Assembly: GCF_006968745.1 (NCBI RefSeq)
Contig: NZ_CP030118.1
Span: 2,058,654-2,122,653, forward strand
Reading direction: 5' to 3'
Source: Brasilonema sennae CENA114
Lineage (GTDB): Bacteria > Cyanobacteriota > Cyanobacteriia > Cyanobacteriales > Nostocaceae
Length of the DNA: 64,000 nt
A program made the translations under genes and the position numbers. The stretch's first letter is position 1, and every line of letters starts with the position of its first letter. The notes below the pieces were generated by a model. That model did not search any database. It was not told where the DNA came from and was given only the letters and a program-made list of their open reading frames with translations. This document shows positions 45,367 through 55,518 of this stretch, in pieces.

Positions 45367-45771
45367 CTATCTGCTTTTTCTGATTTGATTGATAATTACA
45401 CCTGTTGCTGCACCTGTTGCTGCACTGCCAAAGGTACCTCTACCACCGTTAGTAATACCATTAGTGGCTGCACCGGCGGCTGCACCTACTCCAGCATCTT
45501 GAATGATGCTGCGTTGCTGCCTTTCTTTACGAGTGCCTCTAAGACCATTAGCACCATTGATAGCAGCACCAGTACCAGCACCATTAATGGCACCGTTGAT
45601 CACGCTACGTCCTCTAATGATGCCTGAGACAGCGCCAACACCGGCTCCAATGGCTGTATCCTCAAGGATTTTATCATCAGCAGACGCAGGTTGAATTGGA
45701 ACCAAACTGACACCAGCTAAACTTGCAGCCAATAGGCTGGGCATAAATGCGCGTTTCAAAATTTTGTTCAT
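45367..45771 (-). CDS. Secreted glycine-zipper-like protein
   Basis: A 134-residue exported protein with a signal peptide (FMPSLLAASLAGVSLVPIQP, cut near ASADD). The mature part has Gly/Ala-rich segments of the glycine-zipper type (TAIGAGVGAVSGIIRG, GAINGAGTGAAINGANG, DAGVGAAAGAATNG and FGSAATGAATGVIINQI). Such segments are found in small envelope-associated proteins that insert into or associate with membranes. Two basic stretches (RGTRKERQQR and the C-terminal RKSR) break the zipper. Function unknown. The gene stands alone and is followed by a perfect hairpin. Confidence 0.75.
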   Translation of the reverse strand: MNKILKRAFMPSLLAASLAGVSLVPIQPASADDKILEDTAIGAGVGAVSGIIRGRSVINGAINGAGTGAAINGANGLRGTRKERQQRSIIQDAGVGAAAGAATNGITNGGRGTFGSAATGAATGVIINQIRKSR

Positions 45772-45903
45772 AGAATCTCCTTTTCAACTTATCAACCGAT
45801 TAGAGAAAAGTTGAAGTTGTTCCAGTTTTTACCTTTTCTCTAGTCTAGACAATAAGAAACTTTTTCTCAATGAAAATGCTTTCATGATTACCGTACCTTT
45901 TAT

Positions 45904-46173
45904 TCAAAAAGCCTGAATCCACTCTTGGACAGAATATTCAGTCCAGATGCCATTTTGCCAATACGGATCGGCTTCTACTAATTGGCGTACGATCGCTTCG
46001 TCTTCCGCTTCATAAATGCCAAAAACTTTAGTGACATCTGTCGTAGGACCAATAGTAACTAACACACCGGATTCTTTCTGTTTTGCTAGTCCATCTAGAT
46101 GTGCTTGACGGTAAGGGGCGCGTTTTTCCAGAACGTCTTGGCAGTAAGTTCCCCACATGACATATTTAGGCAT
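45904..46173 (-). CDS. YciI-like protein
   Basis: An 89-residue protein of the YciI family, a small ferredoxin-like fold of uncertain function, related to muconolactone isomerase and chlorite-dismutase-like dimers. Family signs are RAPYRQAHLDGLAKQKESGV with the conserved His, LVTIGPTTD, VFGIYEAEDEAIVRQLVEADPYW and IWTEYSVQEW. The length is normal. It lies about 100 bases after pheT in the same direction and may be co-transcribed. Confidence 0.87.
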   Translation of the reverse strand: MPKYVMWGTYCQDVLEKRAPYRQAHLDGLAKQKESGVLVTIGPTTDVTKVFGIYEAEDEAIVRQLVEADPYWQNGIWTEYSVQEWIQAF

Positions 46174-46271
46174 AATTTTACGAATTCAAAATCCAAAAAA
46201 TCAAAGTTCAACAAAACACGAACAAACAAGAGCAAAAAATTTCTTTAGTTTTCACTCTTGTTTCTTGTGGC

Positions 46272-48704
46272 TTAACTCCTCAAAGTTACGCCAAATTTCT
46301 CCGCTAGGGCTTCGCGGACTTTATTATGTACTGGTTCAACTTCGCTATCGGTGAGGGTGCGATCGCTTACTCTATAAATCAAGCGAAATGCCAAACTCCG
46401 TTGTCCTTGGGGCACATGCTCCCCGCGATATTCATCAAACAATTCTACAGATTTCAGTAATTCTTTACCTGCTTTGGTGATGACTTTTTCAATTTCGGCA
46501 ACACTCACCTTAACAGGCGCAAAGAAAGCAATATCTCGGTCTGCGGCTGGATAAGTGGAGTAAGGGTGGAATTGTGGTGTTAAGATTTCATCTTCATCTA
46601 GAGAATCCAAAAGCACATCTAAATCCAACTGGAACAGGTAGACTGAATCTGGTAAACCTTTTTCTTGCCGCAGTTGGGGATGCAATTGCCCAAACAGACC
46701 AAGCCTATTACCTCCTATCCATAGGGAAGCAGTGCGTCCTGGGTGCAAGCGGGAATCTCTGCAATCCGGTTGATATTCTACCTGCAAGCCAAACTGTTGA
46801 AACACATTTTCTAAAATACCTTTGGCTTCAAACCAAGTCATTGGTTGTTCGCGATCGCTTGTTGTCCATTTACTGGAGGAAATATCGCCTCCCATAATCC
46901 CAGCAATAACGTCTGTTTCTTGCAAACCTTCTTCTTGCCAGAAAATTCGTCCAATTTCAAAGCCGTTCAGCGAACCATTGCCCTGTTCCAGGTTGTATTG
47001 AAATGCATCAATTAATCCCGATATCAAGTCAGTTCGCAACGCCGAATATTCCACAAATAACGGATTTGCCAACACGATTTGTCTATCTTCCCCAGGTTTT
47101 ACCAAGGAATAGTGGATTAATTCTGTCAATCCTTCTGCTCGCAATAGTGCTCGTAACTTGCGAATCAGTTCTTGTTCAAGAGGCAAATAACCTGCTTCTG
47201 CCTTGTCTGGCAAGGTATCGCAAAAGCGATCATAGCCGTAGAGACGAGCAATTTCTTCAATTAAGTCTATTTCCCGTTCTAAGTCGCGGTAACGATAGGG
47301 AGGTACGGAAACCATCCACTTGTTATCGGGTATGGAAGTGAGTTGACATCCCAATGCTGTGAGGATGCGTTCAACATCTGGGCTTTGGATTTCTCCTGTT
47401 TCCTCACCTAAATCAATTGGTCCGAGAACCTGGTTGACTCGATCCAAGCGTAATTCAATCGAACGCGACCAACTAGAGCGATCAGGACGAGAATCATTAA
47501 TTTCTTGATGTATGATAACTCCTCCAGACAGTTCGCTAATCAGCGATAACGCACGACGAGTTGCGACTTCCAACTCAGCGCGGTTGACTCCCCGTTCGTA
47601 TCTTCCAGAGGACTCACTTCTTAAACCGACACTGCGAGAAGAACGCCGAATTGCGACTGAATCAAATAGCGCTGCTTCTAAAACGAGGTTTTGAGTTCCA
47701 TCATGCACTTCGGTTTCCTCGCCACCCATAACTCCTGCGATCGCAACAGGTTTATCATTAGCGGTGATCAGCAAATTTTGTGTAGATAGAGTGCGAGTTT
47801 GTCCATCGAGAGTTTTGAGAGTTTCCCCAGCGTTGGCGAAGCGGACACCAATCGCCAGATTCTCACTTCCAGCAACCGATTGTAAACGGTTACAGTCAAA
47901 AGCGTGTAGTGGCTGTCCCCATTCCAACATTACGTAGTTAGTAATATCTACAATATTATTGATGGGTCGCACTCCAGCAGCACGCAAGCGCTGTTGCAGC
48001 CACTCAGGTGATTGTGCAATTTTTACCTGGTCAATCACCGTGCCAATGTATGCTGGGCAAGCTTGTGTATCAGCGATTTTTAAAGTTAAATTAAACCCAC
48101 CTTGAGAAATCGAAACTTCACCTGCTTGAGGAAGCGTTAGCTTTGCCCCTGTCAAGGCTGTGACTTCCCGCGCGATACCAACCATACATAAGGCATCTGC
48201 ACGGTTAGCAGTCGCCGTGACATCTAAAATCACATCATCTAAACCTAACAGTGGACGTACATCGCTACCAAGTGCCAAGTTCTCTTGAGGAAAAATATGA
48301 ATTCCGTCTACATCATTGGGCAAACCCAGTTCCTTGAGGGAACAAATCATCCCCTGTGATGGAACTCCTCGTAGTTTCGCGGGTTTAATTTTTAAATCTA
48401 TGTTTGGTAAGTAGGTGCCTACAGTTGCTACGGGTACGTAAATATTTGCCCGGACATTGGAAGCACCACAAACGATATTTAAAGTTTCATCCGTACCGAT
48501 ATCGACTTGGCAAACACTTAATTTGTCGGCGTTGGGATGCGGTTGTCGTTCCAGCACTTTCCCCACAACAACGCCTGCTGCCCAAGTGCGGCGATCTTCA
48601 ATATCTTCTACCTCAAACCCAGATAGTGTCAGCGTTTGTGCTAATTCTTCTGGGCTAAGTTTCAACTCCACTAGTTCTTGCAACCATTTCAGTGAGATAC
48701 GCAT
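46272..48704 (-). CDS. pheT: Phenylalanyl-tRNA synthetase beta subunit
   Basis: An 810-residue PheT, partner of PheS in the alpha2-beta2 enzyme that charges tRNA-Phe. The order is an N-terminal B1 domain ([20 protein letters not shown]), an EMAP/OB-type tRNA-binding domain ([20 protein letters not shown]), the B3/B4 editing region ([20 protein letters not shown]), the B5 domain, the class II-like core ([15 protein letters not shown]), and a C-terminal ferredoxin-like anticodon-binding domain ([20 protein letters not shown]). Length is normal for bacteria. pheS is not in this window. It reads towards the YciI-like gene. Confidence 0.96.
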   Translation of the reverse strand: MRISLKWLQELVELKLSPEELAQTLTLSGFEVEDIEDRRTWAAGVVVGKVLERQPHPNADKLSVCQVDIGTDETLNIVCGASNVRANIYVPVATVGTYLPNIDLKIKPAKLRGVPSQGMICSLKELGLPNDVDGIHIFPQENLALGSDVRPLLGLDDVILDVTATANRADALCMVGIAREVTALTGAKLTLPQAGEVSISQGGFNLTLKIADTQACPAYIGTVIDQVKIAQSPEWLQQRLRAAGVRPINNIVDITNYVMLEWGQPLHAFDCNRLQSVAGSENLAIGVRFANAGETLKTLDGQTRTLSTQNLLITANDKPVAIAGVMGGEETEVHDGTQNLVLEAALFDSVAIRRSSRSVGLRSESSGRYERGVNRAELEVATRRALSLISELSGGVIIHQEINDSRPDRSSWSRSIELRLDRVNQVLGPIDLGEETGEIQSPDVERILTALGCQLTSIPDNKWMVSVPPYRYRDLEREIDLIEEIARLYGYDRFCDTLPDKAEAGYLPLEQELIRKLRALLRAEGLTELIHYSLVKPGEDRQIVLANPLFVEYSALRTDLISGLIDAFQYNLEQGNGSLNGFEIGRIFWQEEGLQETDVIAGIMGGDISSSKWTTSDREQPMTWFEAKGILENVFQQFGLQVEYQPDCRDSRLHPGRTASLWIGGNRLGLFGQLHPQLRQEKGLPDSVYLFQLDLDVLLDSLDEDEILTPQFHPYSTYPAADRDIAFFAPVKVSVAEIEKVITKAGKELLKSVELFDEYRGEHVPQGQRSLAFRLIYRVSDRTLTDSEVEPVHNKVREALAEKFGVTLRS

Positions 48705-48796
48705 GGTCTTGTGTTGCCTTGTCTGAAATCTAAGCTAAATTAATGCATAGACTATTCTAGAACTATTCCACGAAGTTCCTCACACATTTTGGAATT

Positions 48797-49387
48797 ATGC
48801 ACACAAAAGCTGCTTTACCTATTACTCTTTTAAACGGCAAGCAAACTTTGCCTATTATTGAAGCTTATTTTGAGTTTAATCATCTTAAACATCTCTATCG
48901 TCAGGGTTGGCTAAACCACGGTATTCAACCAAAGTCTTGTGAAAGTGTTGCAGAACACTCATTTTGTGTGGCATTATTAGCTTTATTTTTGGCTGATGAA
49001 TATCACCTTGAATTAGACACAACTAAGGTCATTCGTATGGCTTTAATCCATGATTTAGGAGAAGTCTATGCTGGGGACTTTACTCCAAAAGATGCCATTG
49101 AAAAAAATCAGAAATATCAACTAGAAAAGCAGTCTATTCTTCAAGTACTGAATAAACTTCCTCATGGATTAGAGTGGATTGCTTTATGGGAGGAATACGA
49201 AAAGGGAGAATCTGCTGAATCACAGTTTGTCCATCAACTTGACCGATTAGAAATGGCTTTACAAGCTAGTGTATACGAACACTTGGAGCTAGCAAATTTA
49301 TCAGTATTTTTTCAAAGTGCCAATCAAGCTTTGTCCGCACAGCAACTAAAATCTATATCTAGAGCACTAAAAGATTTAAGGGATTAA
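48797..49387 (+). CDS. HD-domain nucleotidase (YfbR/HDDC2-like)
   Basis: A 196-residue metal-dependent hydrolase of the HD superfamily, most like the HDDC2/YfbR group of 5'-deoxynucleotidases. The metal ligands can be read as His in SVAEHSFCVALLALFLADEY, the His-Asp pair in RMALIHDLGEVYAGDFTPKD, and Asp in FVHQLDRLEMALQA. The substrate is inferred only from family. It is divergent from pheT, with a spacer of about 90 bases. Confidence 0.85.
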   Translation: MHTKAALPITLLNGKQTLPIIEAYFEFNHLKHLYRQGWLNHGIQPKSCESVAEHSFCVALLALFLADEYHLELDTTKVIRMALIHDLGEVYAGDFTPKDAIEKNQKYQLEKQSILQVLNKLPHGLEWIALWEEYEKGESAESQFVHQLDRLEMALQASVYEHLELANLSVFFQSANQALSAQQLKSISRALKDLRD

Positions 49388-49511
49388 ACTCAAATCAGCC
49401 AGCAAAATACGAAAAAATCTACACTAACTAATATACACACTAAATAATATTCTTAGCATTTTTTACATCCTAATTACTAGATTGTTTATTTAGTAATTAA
49501 TAGCTGAATCC

Positions 49512-50930
49512 CTAAGCCAAATACGTAAACACAATTTTGAGTAAATCCGCACGAGTAAAAGGCTTAGTTAAATATCCAGAAGCTCCTACCAATCTAGCTT
49601 TTACACGGTCTACAAGTCCTTTATTTCCTGTCACCATAATGATGGGAGTTTTTTTGAACATTGAATTATTTCGGACGATTCGGCATAATTCATAACCATC
49701 CATTCCGTCCATATTCAAATCCAGTAATATTAAGTCTGGTTTGTACCTAATAACGGACATAACGGCTTTGAGTGGATCATTGATTGTCACGACAGAAAAA
49801 TTTTCATCTTCTAAAAAGCGGCTAATTTCTTTAAGCATGGTGGGACTATCATCTACAGAAATAACTTTGTAGACTTTTCGTGGGGTGACAGTAGCGGAAG
49901 TTCCTGCTTCATGTTTAAGATTGTTATTATTAGATATTGTTGATTTCTGAATTTTTTCCTTATCCGGAGAAACTGGAGTTTTTCGCTGTTGAGTAACGGC
50001 ATGACTTGCAGAAATAACAGAGTTATCCGAATATCTGGTGCGAGTTGATCCTACTTCCGAATCAACCAGTTTAGTTTGATCTGATTGCGTAACAGAACGA
50101 GAAACTGATATTACATCTGTAAAAGTTTTTGGTAATTTATCAAAGGGTGGATCTGGTTCATGTAATAGTATAGTGCCATTTAAAATATGAGGGTATAATG
50201 TTTTGGCTAGTTGGACTTCGTCTTGATTCATAATCACTGACAAATGTCGCAAACTAAAACCCTTCATCCACTCAGTTAACTGAGGGTCTATTCCTGATAA
50301 TTTATTTGGACTATCTGTGGTTTTAATTAACAAATATGGACGTTGATAGGGAGAAGAAATTTGGGGTCCCAAGGAATGCCAATTCTGCAACTTTTGTTGG
50401 CAACGTTCCGCAATTTTTTCGGCATCAAGCTTGCAAATAGTTGGAACTCGACAATCAGAATCTTTTAATGTAAAAGTCGCTTCTTTGGTTAAAAGATATG
50501 ACTCCAGCACTTCTTTTACCAATTCTTGGATCAGGACTGCTGCTTGTGTAGAATGTAAATAGCGTTCGCTCACTAACCAGCAAATAGCTTGATATTCTGG
50601 AGGTAATGGAGCAGGAATCAATTCATCTTGAGTATCACTGTCATGGATGATTGATTGACTTTTGGTGTCTGGTTCAAACATCAAACGTAATTGAACACGA
50701 ACCTCACCGACAATGCTAGGAACATGATGGCTTAAGCGACGCAAATGACGTTCCAAGCGATCAAACGGTTCAACTGAATGAGTAGCATATGTTATTTTTC
50801 CTTGCTCTAGATATATTGACCAGGAAATAGAACTGCTAAACACTTGTAAACAAGTACTCTCAGAACAATTAGATAGATGTCTCAATAAGCTTAAAGGACG
50901 TAGTTTGGTAAATGTGCCAAAATTATTCAT
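49512..50930 (-). CDS. PatA-like response regulator
   Basis: A 472-residue protein with an N-terminal PATAN/DUF4388-like domain (about 1-180; TKLRPLSLLRHLSNCSES, SWSIYLEQGKITYATHS, AICWLVSERYLHSTQAAVLI), a polar linker, and a C-terminal CheY-like receiver (about 350-472). The receiver has VDDSPTM, phospho-acceptor Asp404 in ILLDLNMDGMDG, Thr434 and Lys456 in GYLTKPFT, so it should accept phosphate. This layout is shared by PatA (heterocyst patterning) and PixG/PilG-type regulators of motility in cyanobacteria. Without CheW or CheA homologues next to it I cannot say which. The gene stands alone on the minus strand. Confidence 0.85.
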   Translation of the reverse strand: MNNFGTFTKLRPLSLLRHLSNCSESTCLQVFSSSISWSIYLEQGKITYATHSVEPFDRLERHLRRLSHHVPSIVGEVRVQLRLMFEPDTKSQSIIHDSDTQDELIPAPLPPEYQAICWLVSERYLHSTQAAVLIQELVKEVLESYLLTKEATFTLKDSDCRVPTICKLDAEKIAERCQQKLQNWHSLGPQISSPYQRPYLLIKTTDSPNKLSGIDPQLTEWMKGFSLRHLSVIMNQDEVQLAKTLYPHILNGTILLHEPDPPFDKLPKTFTDVISVSRSVTQSDQTKLVDSEVGSTRTRYSDNSVISASHAVTQQRKTPVSPDKEKIQKSTISNNNNLKHEAGTSATVTPRKVYKVISVDDSPTMLKEISRFLEDENFSVVTINDPLKAVMSVIRYKPDLILLDLNMDGMDGYELCRIVRNNSMFKKTPIIMVTGNKGLVDRVKARLVGASGYLTKPFTRADLLKIVFTYLA

Positions 50931-51726
50931 TTCTCTAGAGATTTTCTGTAAAAGGAGACCGATTGTTGGAATATTCGAGTGATCGGTAATAAATAATAGT
51001 ATCTCTCTAACTTTGAGATTTATTTATACAGAAATTTTCTCGTCATTTGAGTTATATACATATATTACAAGCTAGAAAGGGATATTATAGCTTGTATATT
51101 ACATGTTTTTGTAACATGACTAACAAAGTAAATTTTTCAAGTTTTTTAAACAAAAAACAACTGAGTATGAGTTCTATGCGAGTGGCTGGGGAGTCAGGTG
51201 TTGGATTTCCAACCAAAATTTGGAAAAAGTGGTTGCGCTCTCACTGGTTGAACATAGGGGTCTTTTTACAGTCCAGACAAAATGCGTCCAATTTTCCACT
51301 TATTCTACTCCCAGTTGTAGTTGCTGAATTTTGCATGATCCTTGTTTAATTTTAATTAGTTAATTAAGCTAACAGAGGAGTCGTGCTCTGAGTCATTTGA
51401 TAAACTTCAATTAGTTATTTTCATCATTCATCCTACCTTTCTACATCGAATCTTTAAATTTCTACGTCAGCAAAGGTACTGAGATACTGTATCGTATACG
51501 TATTACGTATAAAACTCGTTTTTCTTGCACATAAGATTATGCTGACGAATTGTTGGCTCAGCTTTACTTCAATTCTGTCTGAGAGAAAATTCAACCAAAA
51601 ATTTGTTATGAATTTAGCGGCGGAATTTTTGTTAAAGAAATAGTAAGCTATCTGAACCAAAAAAAATTAGATATGGTTTTGTCAGTGCTATAAACTATAT
51701 ACTTTGAGGAAAAGGAAAGCTAAGCT
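50931..51726. other. Divergent intergenic region between regulator and VWA gene
   Basis: About 800 bases. An open frame at 51047-51349 has no coding character and I leave it out. A 15-nt palindrome ATACGTATTACGTAT (51496-51510) lies about 215 bases before the VWA gene and may be an operator. AT-rich otherwise. Promoters of both flanking genes should be here. Confidence 0.45.
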
Positions 51727-52428
51727 TTGGACTATAACATAACACGAAAAGTTATGCATGATACATTAAAACTTGATGAAGTAGTTGAGTTTGCTGAAAA
51801 TCCAGAACCTCGTTGTCCTTGTGTACTACTTCTAGATACATCTGGCTCAATGCAAGGTGTAGCATTAGATTTATTAAATCAGGGTTTACAGAGTTTCAGG
51901 GAAGAATTAACAAAAAATGCTTTAGCGGCAAGGAGGGTTGAAGTAGCAATAGTTACTTTTGATAGTCATGTGAATGTAGTACAGGATTTTGTGACTGCTG
52001 ACCAATTCAGTCCGCCGCTACTAACAGCACAGGGACTGACGAGTATGGGTATTGGAATTCATAAAACCTTGGACATGATTCAAGAACGAAAAGCTCAATA
52101 TCGCGCCAATGGTATTGCTTACTATCGTCCTTGGGTATTTATGATTACTGACGGTGAGCCACAAGGCGAGTCTGAAGATGTTGTAGAGCAAGCAGCGCGG
52201 CGTCTAAAAGAAGATGAATCAAGGAAACGTGTAGCATTCTTTACTGTTGGTGTAGACAATGCTAATATGACGCGGCTAAGTCAAATAGCTGTACGTACAC
52301 CCTTAAAACTCCAAGGACTCAATTTTGTTGAAATGTTTGTTTGGCTATCAGCCAGTATGTCAGCGGTTTCTCATTCCAAAGTAGACGAACAAGTGGCACT
52401 ACCACCTATTGGTTGGGGTTCTGTTTAG
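51727..52428 (+). CDS. VWA-domain protein, TerY-like
   Basis: A 233-residue von Willebrand factor A domain protein. The metal-ion-dependent adhesion site is DTSGSM (Asp37, Ser39, Ser41) after CVLLLD. Further parts are EVAIVTFDSHVNVVQDF, LTSMGIGIHKTLDMI and VFMITDGEPQGESEDVV. It resembles TerY, the VWA member of tellurite/stress systems. The start is a TTG with AAGGAAAG 8 bases upstream; an ATG at 51754 (residue 10) is an alternative. It is followed within 50 bases by a PP2C gene and then a kinase gene, the arrangement called the TerY-phosphorylation triad. It likely acts as a protein-protein scaffold switched by phosphorylation. Confidence 0.85.
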   Translation: MDYNITRKVMHDTLKLDEVVEFAENPEPRCPCVLLLDTSGSMQGVALDLLNQGLQSFREELTKNALAARRVEVAIVTFDSHVNVVQDFVTADQFSPPLLTAQGLTSMGIGIHKTLDMIQERKAQYRANGIAYYRPWVFMITDGEPQGESEDVVEQAARRLKEDESRKRVAFFTVGVDNANMTRLSQIAVRTPLKLQGLNFVEMFVWLSASMSAVSHSKVDEQVALPPIGWGSV

Positions 52429-52478
52429 TAGAAGATGTGACAAAATGCTCAAAAAAGAGCACTAACCAAAGATCATCT

Positions 52479-53258
52479 ATGAACACTTCTAAACAAAGAC
52501 CTCATTGGCGGGTAGTAGCTGCATCGGTATGTGGAACAAGTCATTTGAAGAACAAACAATTGTGTCAGGATGCTCACCATTGGCAGATTTTGCCAGATAA
52601 TATCTTAGTGGTTGCGGCAGCGGATGGAGCAGGTAGTGCAAGCATGGGTAAGGTGGGAGCAATGATTGCTGTGGAAACAGCGATAGAAAACATCTCTATC
52701 AAAGAATTTTCTCGACGAACATTAGTCGATGATAATGCTGCGCGCTCACTTTTGACCGAGGCAATAATTGCTGCCAAGAAAGCTGTCGAAGAAGAAGCCG
52801 TCGCTTCCCAGAAGCAGTCCTTCGATTTGGCAAGTACGCTGATTATTGCGTTGGCAACACCAGAATTTGTGGCAGTGGCACAAATCGGGGATGGTGTGGC
52901 AGTGGTGAGAGATTTTCAGGATAACCTGATCGCGCTGACCATGCCTGACAGTGGTGAATATATCAACGAAACAGTTTTTTTGACCTCACCGACAGCCCTA
53001 GATGCTGTGCAACTAAGATTATGGCGTCAGGCAGTAGCCAATGTTGGTATCCTCACAGATGGACTACAAATGCTTGCCATGAATATGGCAGTGGGAGTTC
53101 CTCATAAACCATTCTTCCTTCCACTATTTGACTTCGCAGCGAATGCTGATGACAAAACAGTGGCAAGAGAGCAGTTAGTGAGGTTTTTGCGTTCCGAGCG
53201 AATCACGCAACGTACAGATGATGACTTGACACTCATAATTGCTGCTTTGAGTGATTAA
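52479..53258 (+). CDS. PP2C-family protein phosphatase
   Basis: A 259-residue Ser/Thr phosphatase of the PP2C type. Metal-site motifs are CQDAHHW with Asp31, VVAAADGAGSASMGKVGA with Asp49 and Gly50, VAQIGDGVAVV with the conserved Asp, and the C-terminal TDDDLTLIIA. The start is set at MNTSKQRPHWRVV; the open frame extends further upstream but overlaps the VWA gene and lacks PP2C similarity there. It would remove phosphates placed by the kinase encoded next, on the VWA protein or other targets. Confidence 0.88.
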   Translation: MNTSKQRPHWRVVAASVCGTSHLKNKQLCQDAHHWQILPDNILVVAAADGAGSASMGKVGAMIAVETAIENISIKEFSRRTLVDDNAARSLLTEAIIAAKKAVEEEAVASQKQSFDLASTLIIALATPEFVAVAQIGDGVAVVRDFQDNLIALTMPDSGEYINETVFLTSPTALDAVQLRLWRQAVANVGILTDGLQMLAMNMAVGVPHKPFFLPLFDFAANADDKTVAREQLVRFLRSERITQRTDDDLTLIIAALSD

Positions 53259-53325
53259 TAAACAGGTGTGCGAATTCGTTTGTGTGGAAGTGTATAAACT
53301 CATAGGGTATCTATAAAAATATATC

Positions 53326-55518
53326 ATGCAGGTACTACGTTGTTTTCCCAACCAACAAATCAGTAATGTCAGCCTGACCGTCAGTTTAGGACGAGGCGGT
53401 GAGGCCTGCATATACACAGTACCAACAGATGCTGGTTTAGTGGCGAAGGTTTACCACAAACCAACACCTGCCCAAGCCCGCAAACTGGAGGTCATGCTTG
53501 CCCACCCGCCAGACAACCCAACCGCCAGTTTGGGGCATATTTCAATTGCTTGGCCGATTGAATTGTTGCGCTCGTCGGATCCAAGCCGTGAGGTGATAGG
53601 CTTTTTGATGCCGCGCATTCAGGGAATGCGTCCAATCATCGACTTTTACAATCCTAGAACTCGCCGCCAGCAGTGTCCTTTGTTCAACTATCAGTATTTA
53701 ATCCGCACTGCTCGCAATCTCGCTTCGGCTTTTTTTGCGTTACACGATCGCGGATACTGTGTTGGCGATGTAAATGAATCCAATATCCTGGTTAGTGATA
53801 TGGCATTGGTGACAATAGTAGACACCGATTCATTCCAGGTAAAAGATCCAGAAAATGGAATCATTTATCGCTGTCACGTAGGGAAAGCAGAATTTACCCC
53901 ACCAGAACTTCACAACAAAACCTTTGCTCAGTGCGATCGCAATTTCAGTCATGACTTGTTTGGGTTAGCGGTACTGATCTTTCAACTTTTAATGGAAGGG
54001 ACACACCCATTTTCCGGGATTTATCAAGGAGCAGGTGAACCTCCACCATATGAAGGACGCATTGTAGCGGGACATTTTACCTACAGTCAAAAGCGTAGCG
54101 TCCCTTACGTTCCAACACCCATCGCACCTCGTTGGGATATTCTTCCTCCGGGCTTACAGGAACTATTTATACGTTGTTTTGAGGATGGTCACAACAACCC
54201 GCAGATACGCCCCAATGCTCAAACCTGGCTCACAGCACTCGCTGATGCAGAAAACTCGCTCATCAGCTGCACTGTTAACCCCCAGCATCGCTATAGTAAC
54301 CACTTGGACAAATGTCCTTGGTGCGAACGTACATTGCGATTAGGTGGACGTGATCCATTCCCATCTTTAAAGGCGATCGCAAATAAAGAACATTTACAAC
54401 CGCGAGTACCAAAGAAAAAACGCCAAACTCAAGTTCCTCGTACGCCACAACCAACCAGTCCATTCACTAACACTAATTATCGTAGTTCTGTCTTTACCCA
54501 AAAAATTCCTTACTATAAACCTCAGAAAAAGCAGAATGTATACCCTGTTGTTTTCTGCTTGCTTGGTCTTGTTGGTGCCTTGGGGTATTTGGATTTAATG
54601 GTAAAATTCACAAATCGCCCCTTTCTTGTTGAAAATTCTTACGCTCGGCAAAATTTGATTTCTTTGCAACAAAAGAAAACGCACAACAATCAAAATTTTG
54701 CTGATTACTACAAGCAGGGCCATGCTTCATACAAAGTCAAAGATTACCAACAAGCAATTGAAAATTTCACTCAAGCAATACAAAAAGATCCAAAATATGC
54801 AAAAGCTTATGTAAACCGTGGCAATGCTCACTACAACCTCAAAGAGTATGAAGCGGCACTTGCAGACTACACTCAAGCAATTGGAATCAATCCCACGGAA
54901 ACAAAAGCGTATGTCAATCGAGGAAATTCCCGCCATATGCTTGCTGAATATAGCAGCGATCCAGACAAAGAGTATAATCTAGCAATTGCAGACTATAACA
55001 ATGCCCTGCGTCTTAATCCGAAGGAAGTAGAAGCATACATCAGACGAGGTGTTGTTCGTTCACAAGTTGCTAAATACAGTGGCGATTCTCAAAATGAGTA
55101 TAAAAAAGCAATTGCTGACTTCAATCAGGCACTTGGTTTGAATTCCTCAAAAGCCGAAGCTTTCTTTCAGCGAGGTTTGGTACGTTATCAAGTAGCACAA
55201 TATAGCAGTGATTTTGAGCAAGAATATAAACAGGCAATTGCTGACTTTGATCAGGCATTAAATATCAATCCCAAACTGTCAAAAGTCTATTTAAAACGAG
55301 GTGTTGTCCGCTACGAACTTGCACAATATGGAGGTGGCAAATCTAGTCAGTATAATAAGCAAGCAGTTGATGATTTGCAAAAGGCTGCTAAAATATCTTT
55401 GGAACAAGAGGATATGGATAATTACCAACAAGCATTAAGCAGCATCTGTGTTGTTGTTGAAAATAAATGCGATACTTTTTTGCAAACCACCACGAATACA
55501 TCCTCAAAAAGCAACTAA
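53326..55518 (+). CDS. Ser/Thr kinase-like protein with zinc ribbon, membrane helix and TPRs
   Basis: A 730-residue protein, third member of the VWA-PP2C-kinase set. The kinase domain (about 15-310) has the glycine loop LGRGGEACIY, Lys41 in LVAKVY, a catalytic loop GDVNESN (Asp148, Asn153) in place of HRDxKxxN, and DTD (Asp167) in place of DFG. It is thus divergent but keeps the main residues. A putative zinc ribbon follows (Cys315, His321, Cys330, Cys333), as in TerY-linked kinases. A basic linker leads to one membrane helix (about 405-424) and about five TPR units (461-690). The TPRs may be periplasmic and sense or bind a partner. Confidence 0.85.
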   Translation: MQVLRCFPNQQISNVSLTVSLGRGGEACIYTVPTDAGLVAKVYHKPTPAQARKLEVMLAHPPDNPTASLGHISIAWPIELLRSSDPSREVIGFLMPRIQGMRPIIDFYNPRTRRQQCPLFNYQYLIRTARNLASAFFALHDRGYCVGDVNESNILVSDMALVTIVDTDSFQVKDPENGIIYRCHVGKAEFTPPELHNKTFAQCDRNFSHDLFGLAVLIFQLLMEGTHPFSGIYQGAGEPPPYEGRIVAGHFTYSQKRSVPYVPTPIAPRWDILPPGLQELFIRCFEDGHNNPQIRPNAQTWLTALADAENSLISCTVNPQHRYSNHLDKCPWCERTLRLGGRDPFPSLKAIANKEHLQPRVPKKKRQTQVPRTPQPTSPFTNTNYRSSVFTQKIPYYKPQKKQNVYPVVFCLLGLVGALGYLDLMVKFTNRPFLVENSYARQNLISLQQKKTHNNQNFADYYKQGHASYKVKDYQQAIENFTQAIQKDPKYAKAYVNRGNAHYNLKEYEAALADYTQAIGINPTETKAYVNRGNSRHMLAEYSSDPDKEYNLAIADYNNALRLNPKEVEAYIRRGVVRSQVAKYSGDSQNEYKKAIADFNQALGLNSSKAEAFFQRGLVRYQVAQYSSDFEQEYKQAIADFDQALNINPKLSKVYLKRGVVRYELAQYGGGKSSQYNKQAVDDLQKAAKISLEQEDMDNYQQALSSICVVVENKCDTFLQTTTNTSSKSN

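Noticed and set aside
45385..45694. Two Thr/Cys- and Pro/Ala-rich frames antisense to the glycine-rich secreted protein
   Set aside because: Their bias simply mirrors the Gly/Ala repeats of the real gene on the other strand.
51047..51349. A 100-codon plus-strand frame between the PatA-like regulator and the VWA gene
   Set aside because: No conserved-looking blocks, no ribosome site, and amino-acid composition typical of chance translation of AT-rich DNA.
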